A DNA stretch of 64,000 bases from NCBI GenBank assembly GCA_963728285.1, contig CAVSJR010000003.1:620001-684000 (forward strand), read 5' to 3'. The stretch's first letter is position 1. Each line of letters opens with the position of its first letter. The notes under the pieces were generated by a model, which did not search any database, was not told where the DNA came from, and saw only the letters and a program-made list of their open reading frames with translations. This DNA is from CAVSJR01 sp963728285. GTDB lineage: Bacteria; Actinomycetota; UBA4738; HRBIN12. Positions 9,292-18,534 of the stretch are shown in pieces. Position numbers and translations under genes: made by a program.

Positions 9292-9858
9292 CTACTCCTC
9301 GCCCTGGGTCTCCGCTCCCGCGCCGGCGGTCGCCTCGACGGGCTCGTCCGTCACCGAGGCGTCCACCGCCGGCTCATCGCCGCCGGCCTCCGCCCCGATC
9401 TCGACGGGCCGACCGTCTCCGTCGGCCTCCGAGGGCCCCTCGGCGGCCAGCTCCTCGAGGCGCGCCGACTCCTCCAGCGCCGCCAGCCGCTCGGCCTCGG
9501 CCGCCTCGGCGGCCTCGTCCCGGCGCTCCTTGATGCGAGCCTTCTTCCCGCGACGCTCCCGGAGGTAGTAGAGCTTTGCGCGGCGAACGCGCCCCCTCGA
9601 GGCGATCTCGAGCTTGCTGATGGAGGGAGAGTGGACGGGGAACGTTCGCTCGACGCCGACGCCGAACGACATCTTTCGAACCGTGAACGTCTCCTGCAGG
9701 CCGCCTCCCTGCCGCCGGATCACGACGCCCTGGAAGACCTGGATGCGCTCGCGATTGCCCTCGACGACGCGGACGTGCACCTTCACGGTGTCGCCGGGAC
9801 GGAACTCCGGCAGATCCGTCCGGAGATAGGCTCGATCGACGAGGTCGGTTTTGTTCAT
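9292..9858 (-). CDS. rplS: 50S ribosomal protein L19 with long acidic tail
   Basis: The first 115 residues or so are a standard L19: DLPEFRPGDTVKVHVRVVEG, RIQVFQGVVIRRQGGGL, TFTVRKMSFGVGVERTFPVH and AKLYYLRERRGKKARIKERR. After that comes a tail of about 70 residues, dominated by Ala, Glu, Asp and Gly, predicted disordered. Typical L19 is about 115 residues, so the tail is unusual. It leads the rplS-lepB-rnhB string and follows trmD. Confidence 0.95.
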   Translation of the reverse strand: MNKTDLVDRAYLRTDLPEFRPGDTVKVHVRVVEGNRERIQVFQGVVIRRQGGGLQETFTVRKMSFGVGVERTFPVHSPSISKLEIASRGRVRRAKLYYLRERRGKKARIKERRDEAAEAAEAERLAALEESARLEELAAEGPSEADGDGRPVEIGAEAGGDEPAVDASVTDEPVEATAGAGAETQGEE

Positions 9859-9939
9859 GCCAGGTTCGCCCTATTCCGGCCGGGAGCCCAGGCATGATAG
9901 CAGCCGGGGCCTCGCAGCCTCCGGTGGGACGCAGGGCGC

Positions 9940-10647
9940 TCACCCGGACCGAGCCGGACCCCCGTCATCGAGGCCCTCGAGCAGGTCGGGCCGGTTCCGA
10001 CGCGTCTTCTCGAGCGCTGCGGACCGCCGCCAGCGCTCGATCGCCGCGTGATCGCCGGAGACCAGGACGTCGGGCACGGCCATGCCGCGGAACTCCCGCG
10101 GGCGCGTGAAGTGAGGGTGGTCGAGGATGCCGTCCTCGAAGGATTCGCGCTCGAGCGACTCCTCCCTGCCGATGACGCCCGGGACGAGCCTCGTCACGGC
10201 CTCGAGCACGACCAGCGCCGCCACCTCGCCCCCGGACAGGACGTAGTCGCCGATCGAGACCTCCTCCGCGGGCAGGCCCTGAACGACGCGCTCGTCCACC
10301 CCCTCATAGCGTCCGCAGATCAGCACGAGGCGGGGCTCTCGGGCGAGCTCGCGGGCGAACGCCTGATCCAGCCGCCGGCCACCCGGCGAGAGCAGGATCG
10401 TGCGTCCCCGATCGGACCCGAGCGACTCGACGGCCGCGAACACGGGCTCGGGCTTCATCACCATCCCGGGGCCGCCCCCGAACGACGCATCGTCGATGGC
10501 GCGATGCGGATCGGACGGATCCGCGAACGCGCGGAGGTCGTGCACCCTCACGTCGACGATCCCCGCCTGGATCGCCTTGCCGAGCAAGCTCTCGCGGAGG
10601 GGAGCGCCGAGGATCCCGGGGAAGATCGTGAAGATATCGACCCGCAT
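9940..10647 (-). CDS. trmD: tRNA (guanine-37-N1)-methyltransferase
   Basis: 235 residues of the trefoil-knot SPOUT family; it methylates G37 of tRNAs to prevent frameshifting. Visible signatures are MRVDIFTIFPGIL, DDASFGGGPGMVMKPEPV, LVLICGRYEGVDERV and the knot SIGDYVLSGGEVAALVV, with VLVSGDHAAIERWRR at the C-terminus. It is intact and sits between rimM and rplS, the universal order of this operon. Confidence 0.96.
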   Translation of the reverse strand: MRVDIFTIFPGILGAPLRESLLGKAIQAGIVDVRVHDLRAFADPSDPHRAIDDASFGGGPGMVMKPEPVFAAVESLGSDRGRTILLSPGGRRLDQAFARELAREPRLVLICGRYEGVDERVVQGLPAEEVSIGDYVLSGGEVAALVVLEAVTRLVPGVIGREESLERESFEDGILDHPHFTRPREFRGMAVPDVLVSGDHAAIERWRRSAALEKTRRNRPDLLEGLDDGGPARSG

Positions 10648-10704
10648 GAGGCGAGGCTATCAGCGCCCCGGGCTCGCTCCGGTCGCCCGGTGAGCGAAGC
10701 CGGA

Positions 10705-11223
10705 TCAGGACCCCTCTTCCTCCGGCGTCGTGAGGCCGGGGATGTCTCGCACGACGACTCGCCTGGCGACGACATCGACCGACACGATCACGTCGCGCAG
10801 GGCGGGGATGAGCACCTCCCGATCCGCGCCGCGCGTCACCCACAGATCGTTGGCAGGGTTCAAGACGACCTCGACGAGCGTGCCGAGCGATCGGCCCTCC
10901 TCGGTCAGGACCTCGCTCCCCTCGAGCTGGTGCGGCCACCACGAGCCCTCCGGGAGCTCGGGAAGCGCCGACTCGGGCACGGCCAGGAAGCTTCCCCGCA
11001 GGGCCTCGGCGGTCGCTCGATCGCGGATCTCTTGAAAGCGAATCAGGAGCCGGCCGCGGTTCTCTCGTGAGGAGTCCACCACGAGAGGGCGCCCGTCCTC
11101 GAGCCATACCGTTGCCCCGTCGGCGAAACGATCCGGGACCTCCGACAGGACCAGGACGCTGACCTCTCCGTGGACGCCGTGGGCCCTGGTGACCTTGCCG
11201 ACGACGACGGTCGGCTCCGGCAC
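10705..11223 (-). CDS. rimM: Ribosome maturation factor RimM
   Basis: 172 residues. The N-terminal RimM domain begins VVVGKVTRAHGVHGEVSV, and the PRC-barrel-like C-terminal half includes LGTLVEVVLNPANDLWVTRG and LIPALRDVIVSVDVVARR. It assists 30S maturation and binds S19. It starts with GTG one base after the KH-protein stop, so translational coupling is likely. Confidence 0.94.
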   Translation of the reverse strand: MPEPTVVVGKVTRAHGVHGEVSVLVLSEVPDRFADGATVWLEDGRPLVVDSSRENRGRLLIRFQEIRDRATAEALRGSFLAVPESALPELPEGSWWPHQLEGSEVLTEEGRSLGTLVEVVLNPANDLWVTRGADREVLIPALRDVIVSVDVVARRVVVRDIPGLTTPEEEGS

Positions 11224-11224
11224 G

Positions 11225-11458
11225 CTAGTCCTCGACGATATCGACGCTCGCGTGGATGTCCCGTCGCGTCGCGGCCGCGCGCACGATGGATCGGATGGCG
11301 CGAGCCGTTCGTCCGCCGCGCCCGATGACCTTTCCCATGTCGTCCGGGTCGACGTGGAGCCGGAGCAGGAGGCCTCGATCGTCGGTCACCTCCGTCACCT
11401 TCACGGCGTCGGGGTTGTCGACGAGCTCCCTGGCCAGGAACTCGAGAAGCTCCTTCAC
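11225..11458 (-). CDS. KH-domain RNA-binding protein (YlqC/KhpA family)
   Basis: 77 residues starting at GTG 11458 (VKELLEFLARELVDNPD), overlapping the rpsP stop as GTGA. The single KH domain has the GxxG loop in KVIGRGGRTARAIRS. Family members such as KhpA bind structured RNA, often with the partner KhpB, which is not in this window. Its place between rpsP and rimM is conserved in Gram-positive bacteria. Confidence 0.92.
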   Translation of the reverse strand: MKELLEFLARELVDNPDAVKVTEVTDDRGLLLRLHVDPDDMGKVIGRGGRTARAIRSIVRAAATRRDIHASVDIVED

Positions 11459-11880
11459 TCGGAGGCGGGCTCCTCGGCGGCCGCCGGCTCGGCGGATTCC
11501 TGCGCCGCGGCGGCGTCGTCGGCCCGCGCCTTCGGCCTCGACGCCTCGGCGGCCTTGGACCGCTCCATCTTCTTGGCCGCGTTCTTGCGTTCGACCTCCG
11601 CCCGCCGGCGCACGGAGGGCCGCTCGGCGGAGAACGTCTCCCAGACCCCGATCACGTCGAGCAGGTTCTGGACCGACTGACTCGGCTGAGCGCCGATGCG
11701 AAGCCAATGCAGGGCCCGCTCCTCGTCGATCTCGATCAACGACGGATCCTCCAGCGGGTGGTACTTCCCGATGTTCTCGATGAAGCGGCCGTCCCGAGCA
11801 TTGCGCTGGTCGGTCACCACCACGCGGAAGAACGGCCGCTTCGTCGCGCCCATCCGCCGCAACCTGATCCTCGTCGCCAT
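11455..11880 (-). CDS. rpsP: 30S ribosomal protein S16 with Ala/Glu tail
   Basis: 141 residues. The standard S16 core is MATRIRLRRMGATKRPFFRV, IENIGKYHPLEDPSLIEIDE and ALHWLRIGAQPSQSVQNLL. About 55 extra residues follow, first basic (AEVERKNAAKKMERSKAAEA) then Ala/Glu-rich; such tails are common in actinobacterial S16. It heads the rpsP-KH-rimM string, 20 bases after the ffh stop. Confidence 0.95.
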   Translation of the reverse strand: MATRIRLRRMGATKRPFFRVVVTDQRNARDGRFIENIGKYHPLEDPSLIEIDEERALHWLRIGAQPSQSVQNLLDVIGVWETFSAERPSVRRRAEVERKNAAKKMERSKAAEASRPKARADDAAAAQESAEPAAAEEPASE

Positions 11881-11899
11881 ACCGTCAGCCTTTCGCCTC

Positions 11900-13246
11900 T
11901 CAACGACCCTTCGGAAGCGTGGGCATGCCGGGGATCTTGGGCATGCGCTTGCCTCCCATCATCGACCGCATCATCTTCCGGGCGCCCTCGAAGTCCTTCA
12001 GGAGCCCGTTGACCTCGGCGGTCGTCGTGCCCGACCCGCGGGCGATCCGCAGGCGGCGAGACCCCCCGATGATAGCGGGATTGCGACGCTCGTCCCCGGT
12101 CATGGACAGGATGATGGCCTCGGCCCGGGACATCTGTCCCTCGTCCACCTGTCCGGCGAGATCCTTGATGGCGTTCTTGCCCCCAGGGACGCCGGGCATC
12201 ATCGCGAGCAGGTCCTGGATCGGCCCGAGCTTCTTCATCTCCCGCATCTGCACCAGGAAATCCTCGAGCGTGAACTGCGCCTTCATCATGCGCTCGGCGG
12301 ATTCCTTCGCCGAGTCCGTATCCATCTTCTCCTGGGCCTTGTCGATCAGCGTGAGGACGTCGCCCATGCCGAGGATGCGCGACGCCATGCGATCCGGGTA
12401 GAAGGGTTCGAGGTCGTCGGGCTTCTCGCCGGTGCCGACGAAGTAGACGGGACGCCCCGTGACGGCGGTGATGGACAGCGCCGCCCCGCCGCGCGCGTCG
12501 CCGTCGAGCTTGGTCAGGATGAAGCCGCTGGTATCGACGTCGCGCATGAAGGCCTTCGCCTGGACGACCGCATCCTGTCCCGTCATGGCGTCGCACGCCA
12601 TGACCACGAGCTGCGGCTTCGTCACATCGCGGATGCGCCGGGCCTGAGCCATCATGTCGGCGTCGACGTGCAGGCGTCCGGCGGTGTCGACGATCACGAC
12701 GTCGGCGCCCTGGCGGCTCGCCTCCTTGACGCCGTTTCTCGCCACCTTGACCGGATCCTTGCCGTCGGAGACCACGGGCACGCCGATCTCGGCGCCGAGC
12801 GTCCGAAGCTGCTCGATCGCCGCCGGCCGCTCCAGGTCGGCGGCGACCAGGAGGGGACGCTTTCCCTTCCCCTTGACGTGCTTCGCGAGCTTCGCGCACG
12901 CGGTCGTCTTTCCGGAGCCCTGGACGCCCGCCATCAGCACGACCACGGGGTTCGCCGACGGGAGCGTGAATGCGACGTGCTCGCCGCCCATCGTGGCGGT
13001 GAGCTCCTCGTCCACGATCTTCACGACCTGCTGCGCGGGCGTGAGGCTCTTCATGACCTCCTCGGACAGCGACCGCGCGCGCACGCGGTCGATGAAGTCG
13101 TCCGCGACCTCCAGGGCGACGTCGGCGTCGAGCAGAGCCACGCGGATCTCCGCCAGCGCCTTGTCGACCTGCTTCGGGTGGAGCTTGCCCCGGGCCCGGA
13201 GCTTCTTGAAGGTGCCGTCGAGCCGCTCGGTCAGCGTGTCGAACAT
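11900..13246 (-). CDS. ffh: Signal recognition particle GTPase Ffh
   Basis: 448 residues. The NG domain carries P-loop GVQGSGKTTACAKLA, DTAGRLH and FILTKLDGDARGG. The M domain ends in a methionine-rich helix (ARKMMRSMMGGKRMPKIPGM) that binds SRP RNA and signal sequences. It targets nascent membrane proteins to FtsY. Its ATG overlaps the stop of the preceding response regulator gene (TGATG), so the two are probably translated together. No SRP RNA gene was seen in the window. Confidence 0.96.
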   Translation of the reverse strand: MFDTLTERLDGTFKKLRARGKLHPKQVDKALAEIRVALLDADVALEVADDFIDRVRARSLSEEVMKSLTPAQQVVKIVDEELTATMGGEHVAFTLPSANPVVVLMAGVQGSGKTTACAKLAKHVKGKGKRPLLVAADLERPAAIEQLRTLGAEIGVPVVSDGKDPVKVARNGVKEASRQGADVVIVDTAGRLHVDADMMAQARRIRDVTKPQLVVMACDAMTGQDAVVQAKAFMRDVDTSGFILTKLDGDARGGAALSITAVTGRPVYFVGTGEKPDDLEPFYPDRMASRILGMGDVLTLIDKAQEKMDTDSAKESAERMMKAQFTLEDFLVQMREMKKLGPIQDLLAMMPGVPGGKNAIKDLAGQVDEGQMSRAEAIILSMTGDERRNPAIIGGSRRLRIARGSGTTTAEVNGLLKDFEGARKMMRSMMGGKRMPKIPGMPTLPKGR

Positions 13247-13659
13247 CAGCCCGCTCCGGGGTCGCCCTCCGGAACCGCGCCGTCGCCCGCGAGGACGCGC
13301 TCGACGGTGCGCAGCAGGGCGAGGGGGCTGAACGGCTTCGTGAAGTACTCGTCTGCGCCGAGGCTGATGACCTGCTCGCGACCCTCCTCGCCCGTCGCGG
13401 TCACGATGATCACTCGGACGTCGCGAGTCTCCGGGTCGCCCTTCAGCTCGCGCAGGACGTCGGCTCCGCTCGTCCCGGGGATGTTCAGGTCCAGGAAGAC
13501 GAGATCGGGCTGCTGCTGGCGAACCATCGAGAGCGCGGCCGCGCCGTCGGCGGCCTCTCTGATCGCGAAGCCCTCGTGCTCGAGCACCATGCGCATCGCC
13601 TCGCGCATCGTCGGGTGATCCTCCACGATCAGGATCTGGGTCCCGGAACCCTCGGTCAT
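13246..13659 (-). CDS. Single-domain response regulator between ftsY and ffh
   Basis: A stand-alone CheY-like receiver of 137 residues. Acidic pocket ED follows TQILIVEDHPTM, the phosphoacceptor is D57 in LVFLDLNIPG, then IIVTATGEEG and the conserved Lys in DEYFTKPFSPLALL. There is no output domain, so it likely acts by protein contact. I chose ATG 13659 with AGG nine bases upstream; GTG 13692, overlapping the ftsY stop, is the alternative. No kinase is adjacent. Its position inside the SRP gene pair is unusual. Confidence 0.88.
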   Translation of the reverse strand: MTEGSGTQILIVEDHPTMREAMRMVLEHEGFAIREAADGAAALSMVRQQQPDLVFLDLNIPGTSGADVLRELKGDPETRDVRVIIVTATGEEGREQVISLGADEYFTKPFSPLALLRTVERVLAGDGAVPEGDPGAG

Positions 13660-13688
13660 CGGATTGGCCTCATGGTCGCATCCCGCCC

Positions 13689-14675
13689 TCACTCTCGCAG
13701 GAGCCGCTCGGCGAACGCCTCTGCCCGGAACGGCTCGAGATCGCCGATCCCCTCGCCGGTGCCGACCAGCTTGACCGGAACGCCGAGCTCCTCTCGCACC
13801 ACGAGCACGATCCCGCCGCGGGCCGTCCCGTCCATCTTCGAGAGCACGACGCCGCTGACGTCGACCGCCTCCGTGAACGCCCTCGCCTGGGCCACCCCAT
13901 TCTGTCCGGTCGAGGCATCGAGGACGAGCAGCGTCTCATCCACCTTCCCCCCGGCCTTCTCGATCACCCGCTTGACCTTTCCGAGCTCGTCCATCAGCGG
14001 GGTGCGCGTGTGAAGCCGCCCGGCGGTGTCGACGATCAGCACGTCGGAGCCCTTCGCGGTGGCGGACTGGACGGCATCGAAGGCGACCGAGCCGGGATCC
14101 GCGCCCCGCTCCTGGGCGACGAGCTGCGCGCCGGACCGATCCGCCCAGACCTCGATCTGCTCGCCCGCCGCCGCGCGGAAGGTGTCGCTGCCGGCGAGCG
14201 TGACCTTCTTGCCCTCGGAGCCGAGCATGCCGGCGAGCTTGCCGATGGTGGTGGTCTTTCCCGAGCCGTTGACGCCGACGACCATCACGACGCCGAGCCG
14301 GTCGTCGGGGAGCTCGAGGACTGCGTCCGGCCCGAGCAGCGCGACGATCTCCTGGCGCAGGAGATCCGCCGGGTCCGCGTCCTGCGTGAATCGTTCGCGC
14401 ACCCGGCGTACGAGGTCGCCCGCCGCCCTCGCGCCGACGTCCGCGCGGATCAGGGCCTCCTCGAGGCGACCCCATTCCTCCTCGCCCGGTACCCGGCCCA
14501 GCAGATCGTGAAGGCGCGAGGCGAGCCCGCCGGCCGCGGGTCGCTCCGGGGCCGAGACGCTCGCGTCCACCGGCCTCGACAGGGTGCTCGATCGCGCTCG
14601 CAGGAGCATCCCCACCACGAGCACGCCGGCCAGGACGAGCACCACGAGGACGGCCACGGTGATCGCTTGCTCCAT
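13689..14675 (-). CDS. ftsY: SRP receptor FtsY
   Basis: 328 residues. It begins with a transmembrane helix (AITVAVLVVLVLAGVLVVGM), which would anchor the receptor, then an N domain and G domain: GVNGSGKTTTIGKLAG, LAGSDTFRAAAGEQ, DVLIVDTAGRLHT, GVVLSKMDGTARGG and LVGTGEGIGDLEPF. It pairs with Ffh to deliver ribosomes to the translocon. It starts 11 bases after the smc stop on the same strand. Confidence 0.96.
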   Translation of the reverse strand: MEQAITVAVLVVLVLAGVLVVGMLLRARSSTLSRPVDASVSAPERPAAGGLASRLHDLLGRVPGEEEWGRLEEALIRADVGARAAGDLVRRVRERFTQDADPADLLRQEIVALLGPDAVLELPDDRLGVVMVVGVNGSGKTTTIGKLAGMLGSEGKKVTLAGSDTFRAAAGEQIEVWADRSGAQLVAQERGADPGSVAFDAVQSATAKGSDVLIVDTAGRLHTRTPLMDELGKVKRVIEKAGGKVDETLLVLDASTGQNGVAQARAFTEAVDVSGVVLSKMDGTARGGIVLVVREELGVPVKLVGTGEGIGDLEPFRAEAFAERLLRE

Positions 14676-14686
14676 GGCAAGACAGG

Positions 14687-17600
14687 CTAGCCGACGGCGT
14701 CGGGTTCGGGCACCGTGAGCGTGAGCGCTCCATCGTCGCCGCGGCCGTGGCCGCCGCCGGGGGCGTCGGGCGTCTCCAGGCGTTGCGAGATCACCGTGGA
14801 CGTCCCGTCCCGCGACATCGACACCCCGTACATCATCCCCGCGACCTCCATCGTCCGCTTCTGATGCGTGACGATCAGGACCTGCGAGTCCGAGGCGAAT
14901 CCCTCGACCAAGCGCAGGAACCGGTGGAGGTTCACGTCGTCGAGCGCCGGCTCGACCTCGTCCATGAAGTAGAAGGGGCTCGGCCTCGCGCGGAAGATCG
15001 AGAAGAGGAAGGCGAGCGCGGTGAGGGCGCGCTCGCCACCCGAGAGCAGCGAGATGCGCCGCACGCGCTTTCGGCCGGGCCGCGCCTCGATCTCGATCCC
15101 GCTCGTGAGCGGCTCGGCGGGGTCGGTGAGCACGAGCCGACCCTCCCCGCCGGGGAACAGGTCGGCGATGAGCCGCTCGAACTCGACGGCGACGTCGCGG
15201 TAGGCGGCGTCGAAGGTCTGCGTGATCTCCTCGTCGATCCGCTGGATCACCTCGAGCAGGTCCCGGCGCGCCTTGCGGACGTCGTCCAGCTCACGAGCGA
15301 GGAAGTCGTGCCGCTCCTGCAGCGCCTCGAATTCGCCGCTCGCCAGCAGGTTGACCCGTCCGAGCAGCGCGAGCCGGCGCTGGACCAGCTGCGCACGCTT
15401 CTCCAGCGACTCGACGGTGTCGTCGTCGGCCAACGTCGCGAGGACCACGTCCGGGTCCCCACCGTGTCCCTCGCGGATGAGTCGCTCGCCCTCGCGGATG
15501 CGCCGCTCGAGCTCGCCTCGCGCGCGATCATCGTCCTCGTAGGCCTCGCGCAGCCTGTCGAGCTCGTGGGAGGCCTCCCTCCACGCCCGGTTGACCGCCG
15601 CCTCGGCCTCGGCGCTCTCTCGCTCGCGCGCGACCGCCTGCGCGCGGGCCGCCGTCACCGCCTCGACCGCGGCCTCGGCGGCGCGAAGCTGCTCTCGGCG
15701 CGCGGCGTGTTCGGCCTCGGCGGCCGCGAGCTCGGCCCTGAGTGCCGCAGGATCGGTGGCCGCGAGCCGCGCTCGCTCGGCCCGCAACTCCGCGATCCGG
15801 GCCTCGTGTGCGGTCCGATCCCGGCGCAGGGTCTCGACGACGACGCGGGCGCGCACGGGAGGCTCGGGCGCGGGCGGCAGCTCGGGGAGCTGCGCCGAGG
15901 GCGCACCGGCTCCGGCGAGTCCCTCGCGCCAGGCGGCCGCCGCGTCGTCGAGCGCCGACAGCCGCTGCGTCAGGAGCTCCTCCTCCTTGCTCATGGAGGC
16001 GAGGCCGTTGGACAACCCGACGGTCGCCTCCGCGGCCGCCGTGATCGCGGCATCGCACGCCTGCATGCCCTCCCCGATCTCGGCCGCCTCGCGAGCGATG
16101 TCCTCGAGCCGTTCGCGCTTGGGCCGCAACGACGACCTCGCCACGGCGAGATCGTGATCGATCACGGAGAGCTCGGCGCGGATCTCGCGGACGCGCTCGT
16201 CGGCCACGGCGGCCGTATGGATCACGGCGGGGCCGACGAGGACGCCCGCCGCCGTGACGAAGGAGGCGGTCGGGTGGCGGCGGTGCTTGTCGGCTGCCTC
16301 CTGCACCGAGCTCGCGAGGTAGACGTCCCGCAGCACCGTGCTCGCGAGGCCGCGCGCGGGAGGCTCTGCGTCGATCACGGACAGCAGGCTTCGCTCGCCC
16401 GGGAGCTTGAACGCGACGGGCCCGCCCGCGGCGACGGCGAGGATGGCCCCGCCGCCCTCCGGCGCATCCGCGAGCGCCAGGTCCCCATCCTGGTAGACGA
16501 CGGCGTCGGCGAGCGGGCCGAGCGCGGCGATGAGGGCGCGCTCGAGGCCGCGTTCCGCCCGCACGAGGTCCCGCAGCAGCCCGATCGCGCGGCCGCGATG
16601 GGAGGCGAGGAACCTGGAGCCCGGCGTGTCCTCGATGTCGCTTCGGCGGGCCTCCAGCAGGTCCCTCCTGGACTCGTGCCGCCGGATGGCCTCCTCGATG
16701 CCGGCCATCGCATCGACGATCCCCCGCCGTTCCCGATCGAGCGCGGCCTTGCGCTCCCCGAGCGGCGTGGCCTCCGCGTCGAGCCGCTCGATCTCGCCCT
16801 CGAGGGTCGAGCGCTCGGCGTGCGTGCCGGCGATCCCGGCTCGAACCCTCTCCAGGTCCTCGCTGATGCGCTCGCGATCGCGATCGTAGGCGGCGAGCGA
16901 GCGCCGAAGGGTCTCGATCTCGGCACGGCGGCCGGCGGCTTCCTCGGACAGCCGCCGGCGCTCGTCCTCGACGTCCCGGCGGGCCTGGTCGCTCGCGTGG
17001 TACTCGCGCTCGGCGACCTCGAGCTCGCGCTCGCGCTCATCGAGCTCCTCGGCCGTCGCGCGGACCTCGGCTTCGAGGCGAGCCAGTTCGTCGTCCACCG
17101 CGGCGAGCCTCCCGGCGCCGGCCGCCTCTGCAGCCAGCTCCCCGCGGGCGGCCGATTCACGCTCGACGGCGGCCCGATACGCGTGCTCCCCGCCCGATCT
17201 GAGGGCCTGGGCCTCGTCGAACCGAGCCTCCGCCTCCGAGAGCGCGGCCGCGGCGGCCGTCCGCTCGCCGCCGACGCGAACGGCGTCGAGATCGAGCTCG
17301 TCGAGGCGAGCGCGCGCGGCCTTGCGCAACTCGATGCCCTCGTGCCAGCCGGAGCGACGCCGTTCTCGCTCAGCGCGGAGGTCGCGCACCCGCGCGGCCG
17401 CCAGCTTGACCGAGAGCTCGTCCGCCTGGGAGGTCAGCTGCTCGTGGCGCGAGGCCATCTCGGCCTGCTGCTTGAGCGGCTTCAGCTGCCGGCGGAGCTC
17501 CCCGAGGACGTCCTGCAGTCGCACGAGGTCCCCCTCGAGGCCGGAGAGCTTTCGCTCCGCTCGCTCCTTACGCTTTCGGTGCTTGGCGATCCCCGCGGCC

Positions 17601-18088
17601 TCCTCTATGTACCGGCGCCGATCCTCGGGGCGGGCGGACAGCACGTCCTCGAGCTGACCCTGCCCGACGACGGTATGCAGCGCGCGGCCGATTCCCGATT
17701 CGGCGAGCAGCTCTTGGACGTCGAGGAGCCGGCACACCTGTCCGCCGATGCGGTACTCGCTCTCGCCGGAACGGAAGATGGCGCGGCTGACCTCGATCTC
17801 GGTGAGGGGAACCGGGATCGCTCCGGCGGAGTTGTCGATGACGAGCTTGACCTCGGCCATGCCGAGGGCGGCGCGCGACGGGCTGCCGGCGAAGATGACG
17901 TCGGCCATCTGCCCGCCCCGGAGCGCCCGCGGACCCTGCTCGCCGAGGACCCAGGAGATCGCATCGACGAGGTTCGACTTCCCCGACCCGTTCGGGCCGA
18001 CGATGACGGAGACCCCGGGCGTGAACTCCAGGACGGTCCTGTCGGCGAACGACTTGAAGCCACGGATGCTGAGAGACCGCAGGAACAT
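14687..18088 (-). CDS. smc: Chromosome segregation protein SMC
   Basis: 1133 residues from the ATG at 18088 (MFLRSLSIRGFKSFADRT). Walker A is VGPNGSGKSNLVDAISWVLG. Long heptad coiled coils flank a hinge around residues 490-650. The C-terminal head has LLSGGERALTALAFLFSIF (ABC signature) and Walker B FYFMDEVEPALDD. It condenses and segregates chromosomes with ScpAB. It is intact over 3.4 kb, despite many frame problems elsewhere. There is no strong ribosome site; homology fixes the start. Confidence 0.95.
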   Translation of the reverse strand: MFLRSLSIRGFKSFADRTVLEFTPGVSVIVGPNGSGKSNLVDAISWVLGEQGPRALRGGQMADVIFAGSPSRAALGMAEVKLVIDNSAGAIPVPLTEIEVSRAIFRSGESEYRIGGQVCRLLDVQELLAESGIGRALHTVVGQGQLEDVLSARPEDRRRYIEEAAGIAKHRKRKERAERKLSGLEGDLVRLQDVLGELRRQLKPLKQQAEMASRHEQLTSQADELSVKLAAARVRDLRAERERRRSGWHEGIELRKAARARLDELDLDAVRVGGERTAAAAALSEAEARFDEAQALRSGGEHAYRAAVERESAARGELAAEAAGAGRLAAVDDELARLEAEVRATAEELDERERELEVAEREYHASDQARRDVEDERRRLSEEAAGRRAEIETLRRSLAAYDRDRERISEDLERVRAGIAGTHAERSTLEGEIERLDAEATPLGERKAALDRERRGIVDAMAGIEEAIRRHESRRDLLEARRSDIEDTPGSRFLASHRGRAIGLLRDLVRAERGLERALIAALGPLADAVVYQDGDLALADAPEGGGAILAVAAGGPVAFKLPGERSLLSVIDAEPPARGLASTVLRDVYLASSVQEAADKHRRHPTASFVTAAGVLVGPAVIHTAAVADERVREIRAELSVIDHDLAVARSSLRPKRERLEDIAREAAEIGEGMQACDAAITAAAEATVGLSNGLASMSKEEELLTQRLSALDDAAAAWREGLAGAGAPSAQLPELPPAPEPPVRARVVVETLRRDRTAHEARIAELRAERARLAATDPAALRAELAAAEAEHAARREQLRAAEAAVEAVTAARAQAVARERESAEAEAAVNRAWREASHELDRLREAYEDDDRARGELERRIREGERLIREGHGGDPDVVLATLADDDTVESLEKRAQLVQRRLALLGRVNLLASGEFEALQERHDFLARELDDVRKARRDLLEVIQRIDEEITQTFDAAYRDVAVEFERLIADLFPGGEGRLVLTDPAEPLTSGIEIEARPGRKRVRRISLLSGGERALTALAFLFSIFRARPSPFYFMDEVEPALDDVNLHRFLRLVEGFASDSQVLIVTHQKRTMEVAGMMYGVSMSRDGTSTVISQRLETPDAPGGGHGRGDDGALTLTVPEPDAVG

Positions 18089-18179
18089 TCGCGGCAGCGA
18101 TGCTAACAGCGCGCAGGGGGCGAATCTCCCGTTGGACCGACCGATTGGGACCGGACTCCGGCCCCGCGACGGGGCACGG

Positions 18180-18465
18180 TCAGCCCAGGATTCGGAACGA
18201 TCGCTCGCCCGTGAGCTCCTCCTCGTGGAGTCGGACTCGGTCGACCCTCGCCCCCCTCGGGCCGGATCGGCACCACCGGACCATCCCTTCGACCTCCCGC
18301 GGAGGGCCCTCGAACGCCGCCTCGACGCTGCCGTCGGCCAGGTTGCGGACGAAGCCGCCGACCCCGGCGCGATCGGGCCTCCTCCGCGCACGAGGAGCGG
18401 TAGAACACCCCCTGCACGACGCCGGAGACGATCACTCGCACGCGCCGGCGATCGTCCTCGGTCAT
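18180..18465 (-). CDS. acyP: Acylphosphatase (frame change near 18375)
   Basis: Hydrolyses acyl phosphates. The first frame, from the ATG at 18465, gives VRVIVSGVVQGVFYRSSCAE, containing the catalytic Arg of the VQGVxFR loop, here FYR. The second frame continues AGVGGFVRNLADGSVEAAFE, with the catalytic Asn in RNL, then VEGMVRWCRSGPRGARVD and GERSFRILG. One extra base near 18372-18378 separates them. The span of 286 nt equals 95 codons plus one base, the expected size. It sits next to smc as in mycobacteria. Confidence 0.82.
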
Positions 18466-18534
18466 CCTGAGAGTCTCCCCCATGCCGATAAGGTGGGGTC
18501 GAGAGGGCCGGTCGGCCGCACCGGCGACGCGGGC

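Noticed and set aside
14747..18106. 1119-codon plus-strand ORF
   Set aside because: Exact antisense shadow of smc, with compositional bias only.
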